44,053 bases of DNA from Bacteroidales bacterium. Its GTDB lineage: Bacteria; Bacteroidota; Bacteroidia; Bacteroidales; Muribaculaceae. Shown one piece after another: positions 1 to 7,691 of the stretch. Each line of letters starts with the position of its first letter. The first letter of the stretch is position 1. Position numbers and translations under genes: made by a program. The notes beneath the pieces are model-generated. The model was not told the DNA's origin and made no database searches. It worked only from the letters and a program-made list of their open reading frames with translations. Location: positions 1-44,053 of the forward strand of contig CAAGDX010000004.1 in NCBI GenBank assembly GCA_900768685.1, read 5' to 3'.

Positions 1-182
1 CAGGCCGTGTGGTCTATCGCGGTAACTCCAGCGCGAACGCGAATGGCGGTGTGTCGTACTCGTATGCGAATAACGATGCTGCGTACTCGAATACGTACAT
101 CGGCTCGCGTCTGGCCTTCCGCGGCAAAATACGCAAAGCGGAAAGCGTCGAAGCGTTCAAGGCGATAGCCGAGGTCGCATAA
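1..182 (+). CDS. C-terminal fragment of a C-type-lectin/formylglycine-enzyme-like protein, possible DGR target
   Basis: An open frame (codons from base 3) enters from the left edge and ends at TAA 180-182. About 59 residues are visible. The end contains YIGSRLAFRG, which resembles the closing 'IGFRLA' strand of sulfatase-modifying-factor/C-type-lectin-fold domains. The stretch before it is very rich in Asn, Ser, Tyr, Ala and Gly. Many of these codons are AAC/AAT or differ from AAY at adenine positions (TAC, TAT, GAT, AGC). That pattern is characteristic of variable regions of diversity-generating retroelements, where template adenines are randomised. A short charged tail (RKAESVEAFKAIAEVA) follows. 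No reverse transcriptase or template repeat is visible, so the DGR reading is an inference. An ordinary FGE-sulfatase-domain protein is the alternative. The codons are far richer in GC than those of the genes to the right. Confidence 0.6.
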   Translation, partial: GRVVYRGNSSANANGGVSYSYANNDAAYSNTYIGSRLAFRGKIRKAESVEAFKAIAEVA

Positions 183-199
183 GCGACAAAGCGAAAAAC

Positions 200-263
200 G
201 AAAGGGGTTCGGACAATGTTCGGACCCCTTTCTAAATACCGGCGAAGCCGGTCGATTTTTTTT
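200..263 (+). terminator. Double hairpin terminator after the left-edge gene
   Basis: A 15-bp stem (200-214 with 218-232, two G-U pairs, 3-nt loop) is followed by a second hairpin, CCGGC-gaa-GCCGG (239-251), and an eight-T run (256-263). The second hairpin is a conventional intrinsic terminator. The first lies 17 bp past the stop codon and could alternatively be the hairpin often found downstream of DGR variable regions. Confidence 0.75.
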
Positions 264-280
264 GAAAAATTGATGTTCAA

Positions 281-339
281 GAACATTTCGTTTTACGAAA
301 ATGAACGCTTCGTTCCAAATGCCTCGAACATTTCGTTTT
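281..339 (+). repeat. 14-bp direct repeat at a composition junction
   Basis: GAACATTTCGTTTT occurs at 281-294 and again at 326-339. Between them lies a small palindrome, GAACG-ctt-CGTTC (303-315). Immediately right of the second copy the sequence switches from GC-rich to AT-rich and the truncated regulator begins. The repeat may mark a recombination or insertion junction. Confidence 0.5.
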
Positions 340-1104
340 GCGGATTATAGTTCTTATTCTTCATATTTGGAAAAGACAGGAAAATTTGAAGATGCACTTG
401 TAGAATATAAAATTACAAAAAGTATAGATAATGATAATATTCGATTATCATGTAAAAATGATATAGGAACAGTAGCTGCTAACTTTCATTTCCAAAAATT
501 GAAAAAAGAGGAAGAAAAGTCGCATAATTACAAAATAATTATGATTATTAGTGTTTCTATAATTGCAACAATTATATTCTTCTTTATTATTTTCTTTAGA
601 TTTAGAAACAAGCGTCGAAAGTTGGAATTTGAAAATATAATGTTGGACTTGATAGAATTACGGGGAAATTTGTCTTTTAAGGAAGATGAAATGACACATC
701 TATTTAATGACAGATTTAACCGATTAAACCAATGGTGCGATGAGTATTTTTCAAAAAAAGAGTCACACCGGAATAGTAATTCTTTAGTTAGCGGATTTGA
801 AGAATTTCTTGAACTATGTAGAGAGCAGGAATATTTTAATCTACTTGAAAAAGACCTCAACAAATTTAAGAAAAATATTCTTCAAGATATACGAGAGCAA
901 TTGCCGTCATTGAGCGAGAATGACATAAATCTTTTAATATTGACATATTCAGGTTTTTCAACAAGAGCAATATGTCTGATTCTGAACTTAAATATTCAGA
1001 ATTATTACAACAGACGCAAGAGGCTCAAAGCAAAAATAGAAAATTCAGATGCTCCGGATAAGATACGATTTATAGAGCAATTTGAGAAACAAAGGAATCG
1101 TTAA
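301..1104 (+). pseudogene. 5'-truncated TPR/transmembrane/HTH regulator
   Basis: This matches the architecture of the C-terminal half of Bacteroidetes membrane regulators with N-terminal TPRs. The visible parts are one TPR-like helix pair (about residues 20-60, YLEKTGKFEDALVEYK), a single transmembrane segment (79-99, IIMIISVSIIATIIFFF), a basic and coiled-coil linker, and a C-terminal helix-turn-helix-like region (about 205-250, with NINLLIL-type helix and the basic NIQNYYNRRKRLKAK). Full-length relatives are usually about 500-600 residues with a signal peptide and several TPRs. Here the ATG at 301 and the first dozen codons lie in unrelated GC-rich repeat sequence. I therefore read it as a remnant fused to a junction at about 340. 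It precedes a DUF3244-like gene and may once have regulated it. A short functional membrane HTH protein cannot be excluded. Confidence 0.6.
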
Positions 1105-1261
1105 AAACACTCCTTTTCAAGGTGTTTATTAGTATTAAAATCAGGCTGACCAATAAATTTTTGAGGTTGACCCGAAACTTTTTTATTTATGCTGCTTAAT
1201 ATGTTGAATATTAGATATTTATAAAAATGATGTGGCCGTAAAATAATTGGGTGTGATAGTG

Positions 1262-1290
1262 TTTGTTTTAAAAAATTTAATTTAACTTTG
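1262..1290 (+). promoter_or_regulatory. Bacteroidetes sigma-type promoter for the secreted-protein run
   Basis: TTTG (1262-1265), a 17-nt spacer and TAACTTTG (1283-1290) match the phylum consensus TTTG/TAnnTTTG. The start codon of the DUF3244-like gene lies 24 nt further on. It could drive all six genes to 7080. Confidence 0.75.
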
Positions 1291-1313
1291 CCCGAAACAA
1301 AACATTATTCATT

Positions 1314-1691
1314 ATGAAGAATTTAAAACATACTATTCTTATTTTAACTTTATTTTTCATTCCTTCTTTTATCATCGGTAATGATGATATTACAAATAAT
1401 GATTCTACAGTTAAATTGACTTCGGTTAAACCAAGACCGAATGACACAGGTAGTGGAGAGTTGAATGTTTCCGCCTATACGGAAAATGGGTATTTGCACA
1501 TAGACTTTGTGCAATCTGAAGGAGTGGCAAATATGACTATCACCAATGAGATGACAGGAAATGCCACAAACTACAGATTCTTTACTTATATGCCATTTTC
1601 TTGCTATATTGGAACTACTCCTTGCACATATAGTTTAAGAATCAGCACGGCACAGGGTGGATTATATTTAGGAACATTTTTAATAGAATAA
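1314..1691 (+). CDS. DUF3244-like small secreted protein
   Basis: This 125-residue protein has a clear signal peptide (MKNLKHTILILTLFFIPSF, cleavage near residue 22). The mature part is small, beta-rich and Ser/Thr-rich. Its layout (polar linker, LNVSAYTENGYLHIDF, a central VANMTITNEMTG strand, a Cys-bearing hairpin, a closing LYLGTFLIE strand) fits DUF3244, a family of ~120-residue Ig-like exported proteins of Bacteroidales with unknown function. There is no T9SS tail. The gene lies 24 nt from a good promoter and 17 nt before the next gene, so it probably leads the operon. The family assignment is from recognition only; another small Ig-like exported family is possible. Confidence 0.65.
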   Translation: MKNLKHTILILTLFFIPSFIIGNDDITNNDSTVKLTSVKPRPNDTGSGELNVSAYTENGYLHIDFVQSEGVANMTITNEMTGNATNYRFFTYMPFSCYIGTTPCTYSLRISTAQGGLYLGTFLIE

Positions 1692-1708
1692 ATATACAGA
1701 CACATATT

Positions 1709-3403
1709 ATGTTTTTAAATTCAATTTTCAAGAAAGTATTTCTTTCATTTGCTGTTTTTGCGTGTATGAGTACATTTGGTTTTGCACAAACAGCAAACAA
1801 AAAGTATTTAAAATTTACAGATTTAATATCGGCAGGACATAGCACATCTATTCAAAGTGAGATGCCTACAAAAGCAGAGAGAAATTCAAGCACAAAAGGA
1901 TTCATTAGTTTATACTTTGACGATGCTGTGCCTGATTCTATGCGAATAGCTCTTACTGCTGCTAAAGAATATTGGGAATCAAAAATTCCGATTCAGCAAG
2001 AAGTGATTATTTGTGCAGAAATGGCATCACTGGATTCAGATGTCGCAACTGAAGTTTATGCCGGATATAGTGAGGATGCAGATTATCAAGGATATCCTAC
2101 TGCATTAGAGTCACAGTTAGTAGGCGAAGTAATAGGAACAATAGAATATCCAGATGGTATTATTTGTATAAATTCCGATAAACAATGGAATTGCAGTTTC
2201 TCAAACAATAGCTCTGAGGGACTTAATGTTTATACTATGGGATTACGGTCTATAGCAATAACATTTGGCTTTGGATCAAGTATTTTGCAGTATTATGATG
2301 ACCAAGACCGTAAATATAAATACATATTCGGGTGCATTGCTGGTTCAAGTTTTGATAAAAGAATCAGTAATGGAATTAACTTTATTACTGATTTTCAGGA
2401 AGAAAGCCAAGAGTTAGAGGATTTTATCACATCAGAGAATATTTATGTTAAAGGTCAAAATGACGAATATCACTTATATTCAAGTAACCCTTTCATTCAA
2501 AGCAAATCATTAGTATATTTAGACGAACCATCTTCTCTAATGCATTACAATATAGGAGACGGAGATAAATTCTTCACAATAGATGATATTACAATAGATA
2601 TTTTAAATGGATTAGGCTGGAACATTCAGCCAAGCAGAGATGTGTCAAAAATTAAATGTAATAATATCGGAGATGATGGAATAGGTTCTGCATATACATC
2701 ACACACATTTTCTCTGCAAACAAGTAGTGCATCACAATATAATTGGAAATTCTATTTGAAAAATTCTTTAGGTAATTATGCCTTAATATCAACCGGAACA
2801 AATTCAACATTAACAATACCGGAGATAACATCAACGAATAGCTATTATATAAATCTAAATGGAGATTTAGAAGGACGAATAGAATGTGAATATACAGCAA
2901 ACGGCAAGACGCATCAGGCAAATCCATTTTCTGTTTCGTTAGAATTAAAACCTACAATATTATCTGTTGATAATGTTACAATCAATAAAATAGACAATGA
3001 ATTATTCACAGTGTCATTTACTGTTCAATACAGAGGTGCAGACTATATTGCTGTAGGTTTGGAAGTAGAAAACGACCCTGTTTTAGCAGAAACACTGTTT
3101 AAAGAGCCGTTTTTGGCACATGTGACAACCGGAAGACTGTCTATCCACAATAATAATTGGGTACACATCCGTGTGTATAACAAATATGGTGAAGTTCAAC
3201 ATACAATAGAATATTTGAGAACAACCGGAACTGAAATGATTTCTTCAAATCCGGTTATGAATGAAATTACAGTGTATTCAGTGTATGGGAAAATGATATT
3301 TTCAGGAAAAGAATCAGATTTTGACGATAAATTACTTGAACCGGGAGTATATATTAAGCAAAATAGTTCTGATTTATCAACAGTTAAAATTATAAAGCGA
3401 TGA
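1709..3403 (+). CDS. T9SS-exported metzincin-like pseudoprotease with Ig-like domains
   Basis: This 564-residue protein has a signal peptide ending near FGFAQ (25-26). Residues ~65-305 resemble secreted zinc metalloproteases. They include an N-terminal strand (GFISLYFDDAVPDSM), a helix with AAKEYWESKIP, the helix LRSIAITFGFGSS (179-191), a Met-turn-like SSLMHYNIG (275-283) and a closing DDITIDILNGLGW (292-304). The expected HExxH on the helix is RSIAI (180-184), so both metal-binding His and the catalytic Glu are missing. Two beta-sandwich-like regions follow (~310-415 and ~416-510). The last ~47 residues (EITVYSVYGK...VKIIKR) look like a T9SS type A sorting tail. Its stop overlaps the next start (ATGA). 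I infer a surface or secreted binding protein rather than an active protease. Confidence 0.65.
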   Translation: MFLNSIFKKVFLSFAVFACMSTFGFAQTANKKYLKFTDLISAGHSTSIQSEMPTKAERNSSTKGFISLYFDDAVPDSMRIALTAAKEYWESKIPIQQEVIICAEMASLDSDVATEVYAGYSEDADYQGYPTALESQLVGEVIGTIEYPDGIICINSDKQWNCSFSNNSSEGLNVYTMGLRSIAITFGFGSSILQYYDDQDRKYKYIFGCIAGSSFDKRISNGINFITDFQEESQELEDFITSENIYVKGQNDEYHLYSSNPFIQSKSLVYLDEPSSLMHYNIGDGDKFFTIDDITIDILNGLGWNIQPSRDVSKIKCNNIGDDGIGSAYTSHTFSLQTSSASQYNWKFYLKNSLGNYALISTGTNSTLTIPEITSTNSYYINLNGDLEGRIECEYTANGKTHQANPFSVSLELKPTILSVDNVTINKIDNELFTVSFTVQYRGADYIAVGLEVENDPVLAETLFKEPFLAHVTTGRLSIHNNNWVHIRVYNKYGEVQHTIEYLRTTGTEMISSNPVMNEITVYSVYGKMIFSGKESDFDDKLLEPGVYIKQNSSDLSTVKIIKR

Positions 3404-4092
3404 AAAAGACAATTTATATATTAGTTCTATTGTGTTTCAATATGTGTTTTGCACAAGTCGGAACTAATGATAACTCTGATGTTGCTTTAAAATCATTTGA
3501 GATAAAAGATTTGAAATTTGATTATGAATTAACATATAGTGATAATTTTCCATTAACGGTTGGAACATTGTCAATGAATGTTATACTATATAAACCGGCA
3601 TCCCGTGTTACATTGTTATTTACACATTCATTTTATGTACCAAGAGAAAATGGAAAATTCTTTTACAATAATAGAGCAAATAGATTTCTAAGCGAGACAG
3701 ATACATGTGTAAATTATTCTTTAGATACGATAAATTGGGGTGTGTATTTTTATGTCAATGTAGTATTTCTTGATGGAACAGAAGAAAAATCTTATGTCTA
3801 TAATACAACATATCTGCTTTCTGATGAAGATAGAGAAATTGTGTTACAACATTCAGGTGTTTCATCTGTTGAAACATTAGAAAATAGCATAAAATATGCA
3901 GACAAATATTTGACAGTAGAAAACGAGAATAATGGTAGAATCTCATTCTATGATTATAGCGGAATAGAATTCAAAGCAATGAATTTTGAAGCAAAAGTAC
4001 CAATATTCATAGATGAAAGTTTTCCAAAATTCTTCATTGCAGTGGCTTCATTAGAAAATGGCAAAGTACTAACTAAAAAAATATTGAAATGA
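3400..4092 (+). CDS. Secreted T9SS-tailed protein of unknown function (copy 1)
   Basis: I do not recognise a family. The 230-residue protein has a signal peptide ending at CFAQ (about residue 19), a beta-rich middle (~25-150) probably forming an Ig-like sandwich, and a tail from ~165 (ADKYLTVENENNGRISFYDYSG to GKVLTKKILK) that fits a T9SS type A sorting domain. The start ATG overlaps the upstream stop by 4 bases and its own stop overlaps the next start the same way, so translation is probably coupled. It is paralogous to the 234-residue gene at 4415. The signal peptides and tails are nearly identical, while the middles have diverged strongly. Confidence 0.7.
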   Translation: MKKTIYILVLLCFNMCFAQVGTNDNSDVALKSFEIKDLKFDYELTYSDNFPLTVGTLSMNVILYKPASRVTLLFTHSFYVPRENGKFFYNNRANRFLSETDTCVNYSLDTINWGVYFYVNVVFLDGTEEKSYVYNTTYLLSDEDREIVLQHSGVSSVETLENSIKYADKYLTVENENNGRISFYDYSGIEFKAMNFEAKVPIFIDESFPKFFIAVASLENGKVLTKKILK

Positions 4093-4418
4093 AAAGAATT
4101 TATATTTCCATTTTGTGTGCATTTTGTTTCACAATAATAAATGCAGAAGATATAGAAATAGAATGTGATAACTTTGTTTCAAGTCAAGTTAATGAATCCG
4201 TAGTAGATGTTCCTATAGTGAGACCATTAAACGGAGGTAGTGTCATTGTGCCATCATTTTCATACTCTTGTCCTAATGAGATTACGGTATATTCAATATT
4301 TGGAGAAAAGATGTATTCAGGAAAAGAATCCGATTTTGACGATAAATTACTTGAACCGGGAGTATATATTAAGCGAAATAATTCCGATTTATCAACAGTT
4401 AAAATTATAAAGCGATGA
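4089..4418 (+). CDS. Chimeric minimal T9SS-tailed protein from tandem duplication
   Basis: This 109-residue product is a visible fusion. Residues 1-62 (signal peptide, then ECDNFVSSQVNES and VDVPIVRPLNGG) match the N-terminus of the 654-residue protein at 5116, with about nine substitutions. From residue 64 (EITVYSIFGEKMYSG to VKIIKR) it matches the T9SS tail of the 564-residue protein at 1709. It is thus a signal peptide plus ~45 residues plus a sorting tail, with no cargo domain. The frame is intact and its ends overlap both neighbours by ATGA, so it may still be expressed. I infer it arose at the joint of the ~1-kb duplication and may have little function of its own. Confidence 0.7.
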   Translation: MKRIYISILCAFCFTIINAEDIEIECDNFVSSQVNESVVDVPIVRPLNGGSVIVPSFSYSCPNEITVYSIFGEKMYSGKESDFDDKLLEPGVYIKRNNSDLSTVKIIKR

Positions 4419-5119
4419 AAAAGACTATTTATATATTATTTATATTGTGTTTCAATGTGTGTTTTGCACAAGACGGAACTACTGAAAGTTCAGGAAAAGC
4501 CTCAGATTATTTTGAGATTATTGATTTGAATTACGATTATGTTTTTACTCAAAGTTCAAACGGAGTTCCTGAAACAAAAGGCACATTATCATTAAAAGTT
4601 TCTTTATTACAACCTGCATATTATGTATCACTTGATATATCAAGGTTTCATTACCAGCAAACAGGAAATTCAATCTTTTTTCAGAATAGATTCGGACACG
4701 ATGTAGAGGTTGATGAAAACATAATAAGTTATTCAATTGAGAATATTCGTTGGGGTACATATTTCAGTGTAATGGTTTACTATTATGATGAGAATGATGA
4801 AAGACAGTATGTGGTTTCGGATATATATGATACTACTGATTTGCTTTCAGAAGAGCATAAACAAATTGTATCGGATTATGCTGGAGTTACATCTGTAGAG
4901 ACATCAGAAAACAGTATCATATACGCAAATAACTACCTAACAGTAGAAAGCGAGAATAATGGAAAAATCTCATTTTATGACTATAGCGGCATAGAATTCA
5001 AAACAGTGAATTTTGAAGCAAATACTCCGATTTTTATAGATGAGAGTTTTCCCAAATTCTTTATTGCAGTGGCTTCATTAGAAAATGGCAAAGTACTAAC
5101 TAAAAAAATATTGAAATGA
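4415..5119 (+). CDS. Secreted T9SS-tailed protein of unknown function (copy 2)
   Basis: This 234-residue paralogue of the gene at 3400 has a signal peptide ending at CFAQ, a beta-rich central domain and a T9SS-like tail with FYDYSGIEFK and GKVLTKKILK. The first ~20 and last ~75 residues are almost the same as copy 1. In the middle (about 35-150) only scattered positions match, such as the NWG/RWG-type turn and Y-rich strands. The gap between conserved ends and diverged middles suggests diversification of the exposed domain or homogenised ends. It overlaps both neighbours by 4 bases. No family was recognised. Confidence 0.7.
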   Translation: MKKTIYILFILCFNVCFAQDGTTESSGKASDYFEIIDLNYDYVFTQSSNGVPETKGTLSLKVSLLQPAYYVSLDISRFHYQQTGNSIFFQNRFGHDVEVDENIISYSIENIRWGTYFSVMVYYYDENDERQYVVSDIYDTTDLLSEEHKQIVSDYAGVTSVETSENSIIYANNYLTVESENNGKISFYDYSGIEFKTVNFEANTPIFIDESFPKFFIAVASLENGKVLTKKILK

Positions 5120-7080
5120 AAAGAATTTATTTTTTTCTTTTGTGTGCATCTTGTTTTACAATAATAAATGCAGAAGATTTAGAAATAGAATGTGATAACT
5201 TTATTTCAAGTCAAGTTAACGAAACCGTAGTAGATGTTCCTATAGTGAGACCACTAAATGGAGGTGCTGTTATTGTACCTACTTTTTCATATTCTTGTCC
5301 TATAGAAATGAAAGGTGCGTTTTCATACGCATGCAAGATTCTTGAAGAATATTTGCCGCCAAGTTTGCCTATTTTCGTAAATGTTTCATGCTCAGATTTT
5401 TCAGGGGCATCTGCTTCAGCAGTGTCAAGAGTGACAATGAGTTCACAGAGTAATTTCGGAAATTTGCCTATATATACGTATCCTATGACAACCGTAAAAG
5501 GAGTGATTTTAGGAGAATTAGGATATGATAGTAGTATCTCGTTTCTTGATTCCGTGCCAAACAAGGACTTTTTGCTGAATACAGATATTCGTATCACATA
5601 TAATAACAATAAACTTGATGAATTTTCTTTTTCACTTGATACTATCCCTGGCAGCAAATATGATTTCGTGTCACTTGCTTTAAGAGATTTGTTAAAGGGA
5701 TTTGGTTTTATGTGTGGTATCTCTGCAAATACTTCAACGAGTACGATTGTAATACCTCAGAGGGATTTAACTCCATTTGAGAATAAAATCAAACAAGCTT
5801 TAGCAAACAAATACCCAAACGGAAATAAATATGCCGCTGCTACGAGTGGTGAACTTCAGATATGCAGCGAAATCTCAAATGCAAAATTATATGCTCCGGC
5901 TACCTGGAATTCCGGGCTGTCTTTAAACACTTTTATACCTAACGAGAATATTTCAATTTCCAAAATATTATCATACAACTTTGGAAAAGGAACAGTAAAC
6001 AGGGCAATAAATGATAATATGGCTAAGAATATTTTTCGCTATATGCAAGCTTGGGAATACAATTATACAACGGGGTCATCAGGTACGACAACCACCAATA
6101 GCGGAAGCACCGAATTGCTTATGCCATACAATGGAGAATTGACAATACCAAGTTCAAGCTATGCTATTGCAGGTATTTCAGAACAAACAAGTTCATTATA
6201 CAGTGCACGAGTTTTAAGTACACGTTCATACAGTGATAATACGGAATTATATAATTATGTAGAAAAATTCAAGCCATTTTTGAAACCGGAGAATGAATCT
6301 TCAAACAATGGTGTTTCAGTTTCAATTTTGAAAAAAGACGGAACTTGGGATTTGGTATTCTTTCTATCAACATATATAGAAAATTATCCATTAAATATGT
6401 CGGAATGGACTTTCAACTGCCAAAATGAAGAATATTCAAGAACAGCAGATGGATATTTACGAGCACGAGTTACGACCTCAACTCAAAACAATGTAGGTGC
6501 GAGGGTATATAAGTCATGCTTTTTTGCAGTAGATTATTTGCCACAAAAAGTAGAACTTAATTATTCATTGCCGGAAGAAGACACCGCCGGCACTTCTGCA
6601 AGAACCGTAAATCAAAGTGTCAGATTGTATTTTTCAAACATTGAAGGATTGAACAAAATTGTGTTGGAAAGATTAAGAAAAGGCACCCGTTTGCCAACAA
6701 AGACCACGCTATATGACTTTAAGGGTGGATATTATGACACAACAATAGATAGAGAAACAACCTTTACTGCCGTCGGGTACAATGACAATGGCTACACTCG
6801 CAGTGTTCCTGTAACAATAAGTGTGACAACAACATCTTCTTTAAGCCCCTTTGCAATTACTTACAATTCAGATGAGGTGACCGTGTATTCTAATGAAGAT
6901 GAATCATTTGAGATAGATTATACCATATCATCATTAAGTAATCTTGGTCGCGGAGTAGTAGCCGAAGGCAATACCACCGGAGTAATCAATATCAGTACAC
7001 TTCCAAAAGGAATTTATATAATCAATATGCGAGACTTAAATTCCGGTGAGGTGCAAGTTGAAAAATTTGTAAAACGTTAA
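5116..7080 (+). CDS. T9SS-exported metalloprotease-like pseudoenzyme
   Basis: This 654-residue protein has a signal peptide ending near INAED. Residues ~45-320 follow the order seen in secreted zinc metalloproteases: FSYACKILEEYLPPSLPIFV, then TDIRITYNNN, then the helix LRDLLKGFGF (189-198), then APATWNSGLSLNTFIP and a late helix ending in MQAWEY. The expected HExxH is RDLLK (190-194), so both His are lost and Glu is Asp. Two or three beta-sandwich-like domains fill ~330-590. The C-terminus (INISTLPKGIYIINM to EKFVKR) is T9SS type A-like. It is the last gene of the coupled run and is followed by an intrinsic terminator. The protein is a distant paralogue of the 564-residue protein. Export is well supported; catalysis is unlikely. 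Confidence 0.65.
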   Translation: MKRIYFFLLCASCFTIINAEDLEIECDNFISSQVNETVVDVPIVRPLNGGAVIVPTFSYSCPIEMKGAFSYACKILEEYLPPSLPIFVNVSCSDFSGASASAVSRVTMSSQSNFGNLPIYTYPMTTVKGVILGELGYDSSISFLDSVPNKDFLLNTDIRITYNNNKLDEFSFSLDTIPGSKYDFVSLALRDLLKGFGFMCGISANTSTSTIVIPQRDLTPFENKIKQALANKYPNGNKYAAATSGELQICSEISNAKLYAPATWNSGLSLNTFIPNENISISKILSYNFGKGTVNRAINDNMAKNIFRYMQAWEYNYTTGSSGTTTTNSGSTELLMPYNGELTIPSSSYAIAGISEQTSSLYSARVLSTRSYSDNTELYNYVEKFKPFLKPENESSNNGVSVSILKKDGTWDLVFFLSTYIENYPLNMSEWTFNCQNEEYSRTADGYLRARVTTSTQNNVGARVYKSCFFAVDYLPQKVELNYSLPEEDTAGTSARTVNQSVRLYFSNIEGLNKIVLERLRKGTRLPTKTTLYDFKGGYYDTTIDRETTFTAVGYNDNGYTRSVPVTISVTTTSSLSPFAITYNSDEVTVYSNEDESFEIDYTISSLSNLGRGVVAEGNTTGVINISTLPKGIYIINMRDLNSGEVQVEKFVKR

Positions 7081-7121
7081 AATAAGCTTTTTCAAAATAT
7101 ATATTATGTAATAACACAGTG

Positions 7122-7150
7122 GCTGCCTCGGTTTTCGGGGCAGCTTTTTT
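7122..7150 (+). terminator. Intrinsic terminator of the T9SS operon
   Basis: A 9-bp stem, GCTGCCTCG (7122-7130) with CGGGGCAGC (7136-7144), contains one G-U pair and closes a gtttt loop. Six T follow. It lies 42 nt after the last stop of the operon. Confidence 0.85.
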
Positions 7151-7203
7151 GTGATTTGCAGGTGTGTTTCAGACGTTTTTCTTAGATAATTTTCATACAG
7201 TAC

Positions 7204-7239
7204 AAAAAAAGAGTGCCACAAATGATATGAGGCACTCTT
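7204..7239 (-). terminator. Intrinsic terminator of the DUF3127 gene
   Basis: AAGAGTGCC (7209-7217) pairs with GGCACTCTT (7231-7239). Read on the minus strand the hairpin is followed by a T run (complement of 7204-7210). It lies 22 nt after the DUF3127 stop. Confidence 0.8.
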
Positions 7240-7260
7240 ACGTATTTAATTTTGAATCCT

Positions 7261-7653
7261 TTAGAATGGAAGGTCGTCTGTTGCAGAGCTACCGAAATCC
7301 GGTTGCGGAGCGGCAGGAGCGGCAACGGGTGCTGTTGCGTCAGGAGCGGCAGGCTGAGCAGGTTGCTGAGCGGGAGCTGCACCTAAAGTAACTTTTTCTG
7401 CTTTCCAACCGCGGATGCTGGTGTACCATCTGCCGTTGTATTCGCGGCTTTCAATGTCAAAACTGAGTTTTATTTCATCGCCGACGTTCAGAGGATATTG
7501 GTCTGCACGGTCACCGAAGAAATCAAAGTGAATCTGCTTAGGGAAAGATTCTTGTGTTTCAAGAACGTATTCGTGTTTTTTCCAGGAGTTACCAGCTTTG
7601 GAAACTCCTGCCTGTTCTTTCAGGTCGTGGATAATTTTACCTTGTACTTCCAT
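7261..7653 (-). CDS. DUF3127 protein with SSB-like acidic tail
   Basis: This 130-residue protein has an N-terminal ~93-residue domain that matches the Bacteroidetes DUF3127 family: MEVQGKIIHDL, KKHEYVLETQ, the FDFFGDRADQY strand and FDIESREYNGRWYTSIRGW. The domain looks like an OB-fold. A low-complexity Ala/Pro/Gln linker (~94-122) leads to the tip ATDDLPF, which closely resembles the C-terminal DDDIPF peptide that bacterial SSB uses to recruit partner proteins. No signal peptide is present, so it is cytoplasmic. I infer a single-stranded nucleic-acid or protein-recruitment role, but the family's function is not established. It has its own promoter and terminator, so it is a one-gene unit. 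Confidence 0.85.
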   Translation of the reverse strand: MEVQGKIIHDLKEQAGVSKAGNSWKKHEYVLETQESFPKQIHFDFFGDRADQYPLNVGDEIKLSFDIESREYNGRWYTSIRGWKAEKVTLGAAPAQQPAQPAAPDATAPVAAPAAPQPDFGSSATDDLPF

Positions 7654-7691
7654 TTATAGTAATTTTAATTATTTTGCGTTTTTTGAGTTTA

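Larger units (their letters stand above)
3263..5302 (+). repeat. ~1-kb tandem duplication within the T9SS operon
   Basis: Unit 1 runs from ~3263 (inside the sorting tail of the 564-residue gene) to ~4275. Unit 2 runs from ~4276 to ~5302 (inside the 5' end of the 654-residue gene). Each unit holds a tail, a ~230-residue gene and the N-terminal ~62 codons of the last gene. The joint at ~4276 fuses the two. Short AATGA-type homology is present at all three break regions. Gene edges are strongly conserved and gene middles are not. Confidence 0.75.

Noticed and set aside
14..286. Open frame on the minus strand at the left edge
   Set aside because: It is antisense to the better-supported C-terminal fragment and runs through the terminator hairpins; its composition mirrors the plus-strand codons.
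1709..7080. Active zinc metalloproteases
   Set aside because: Neither large protein has HExxH or another recognisable zinc site in the matching helix.
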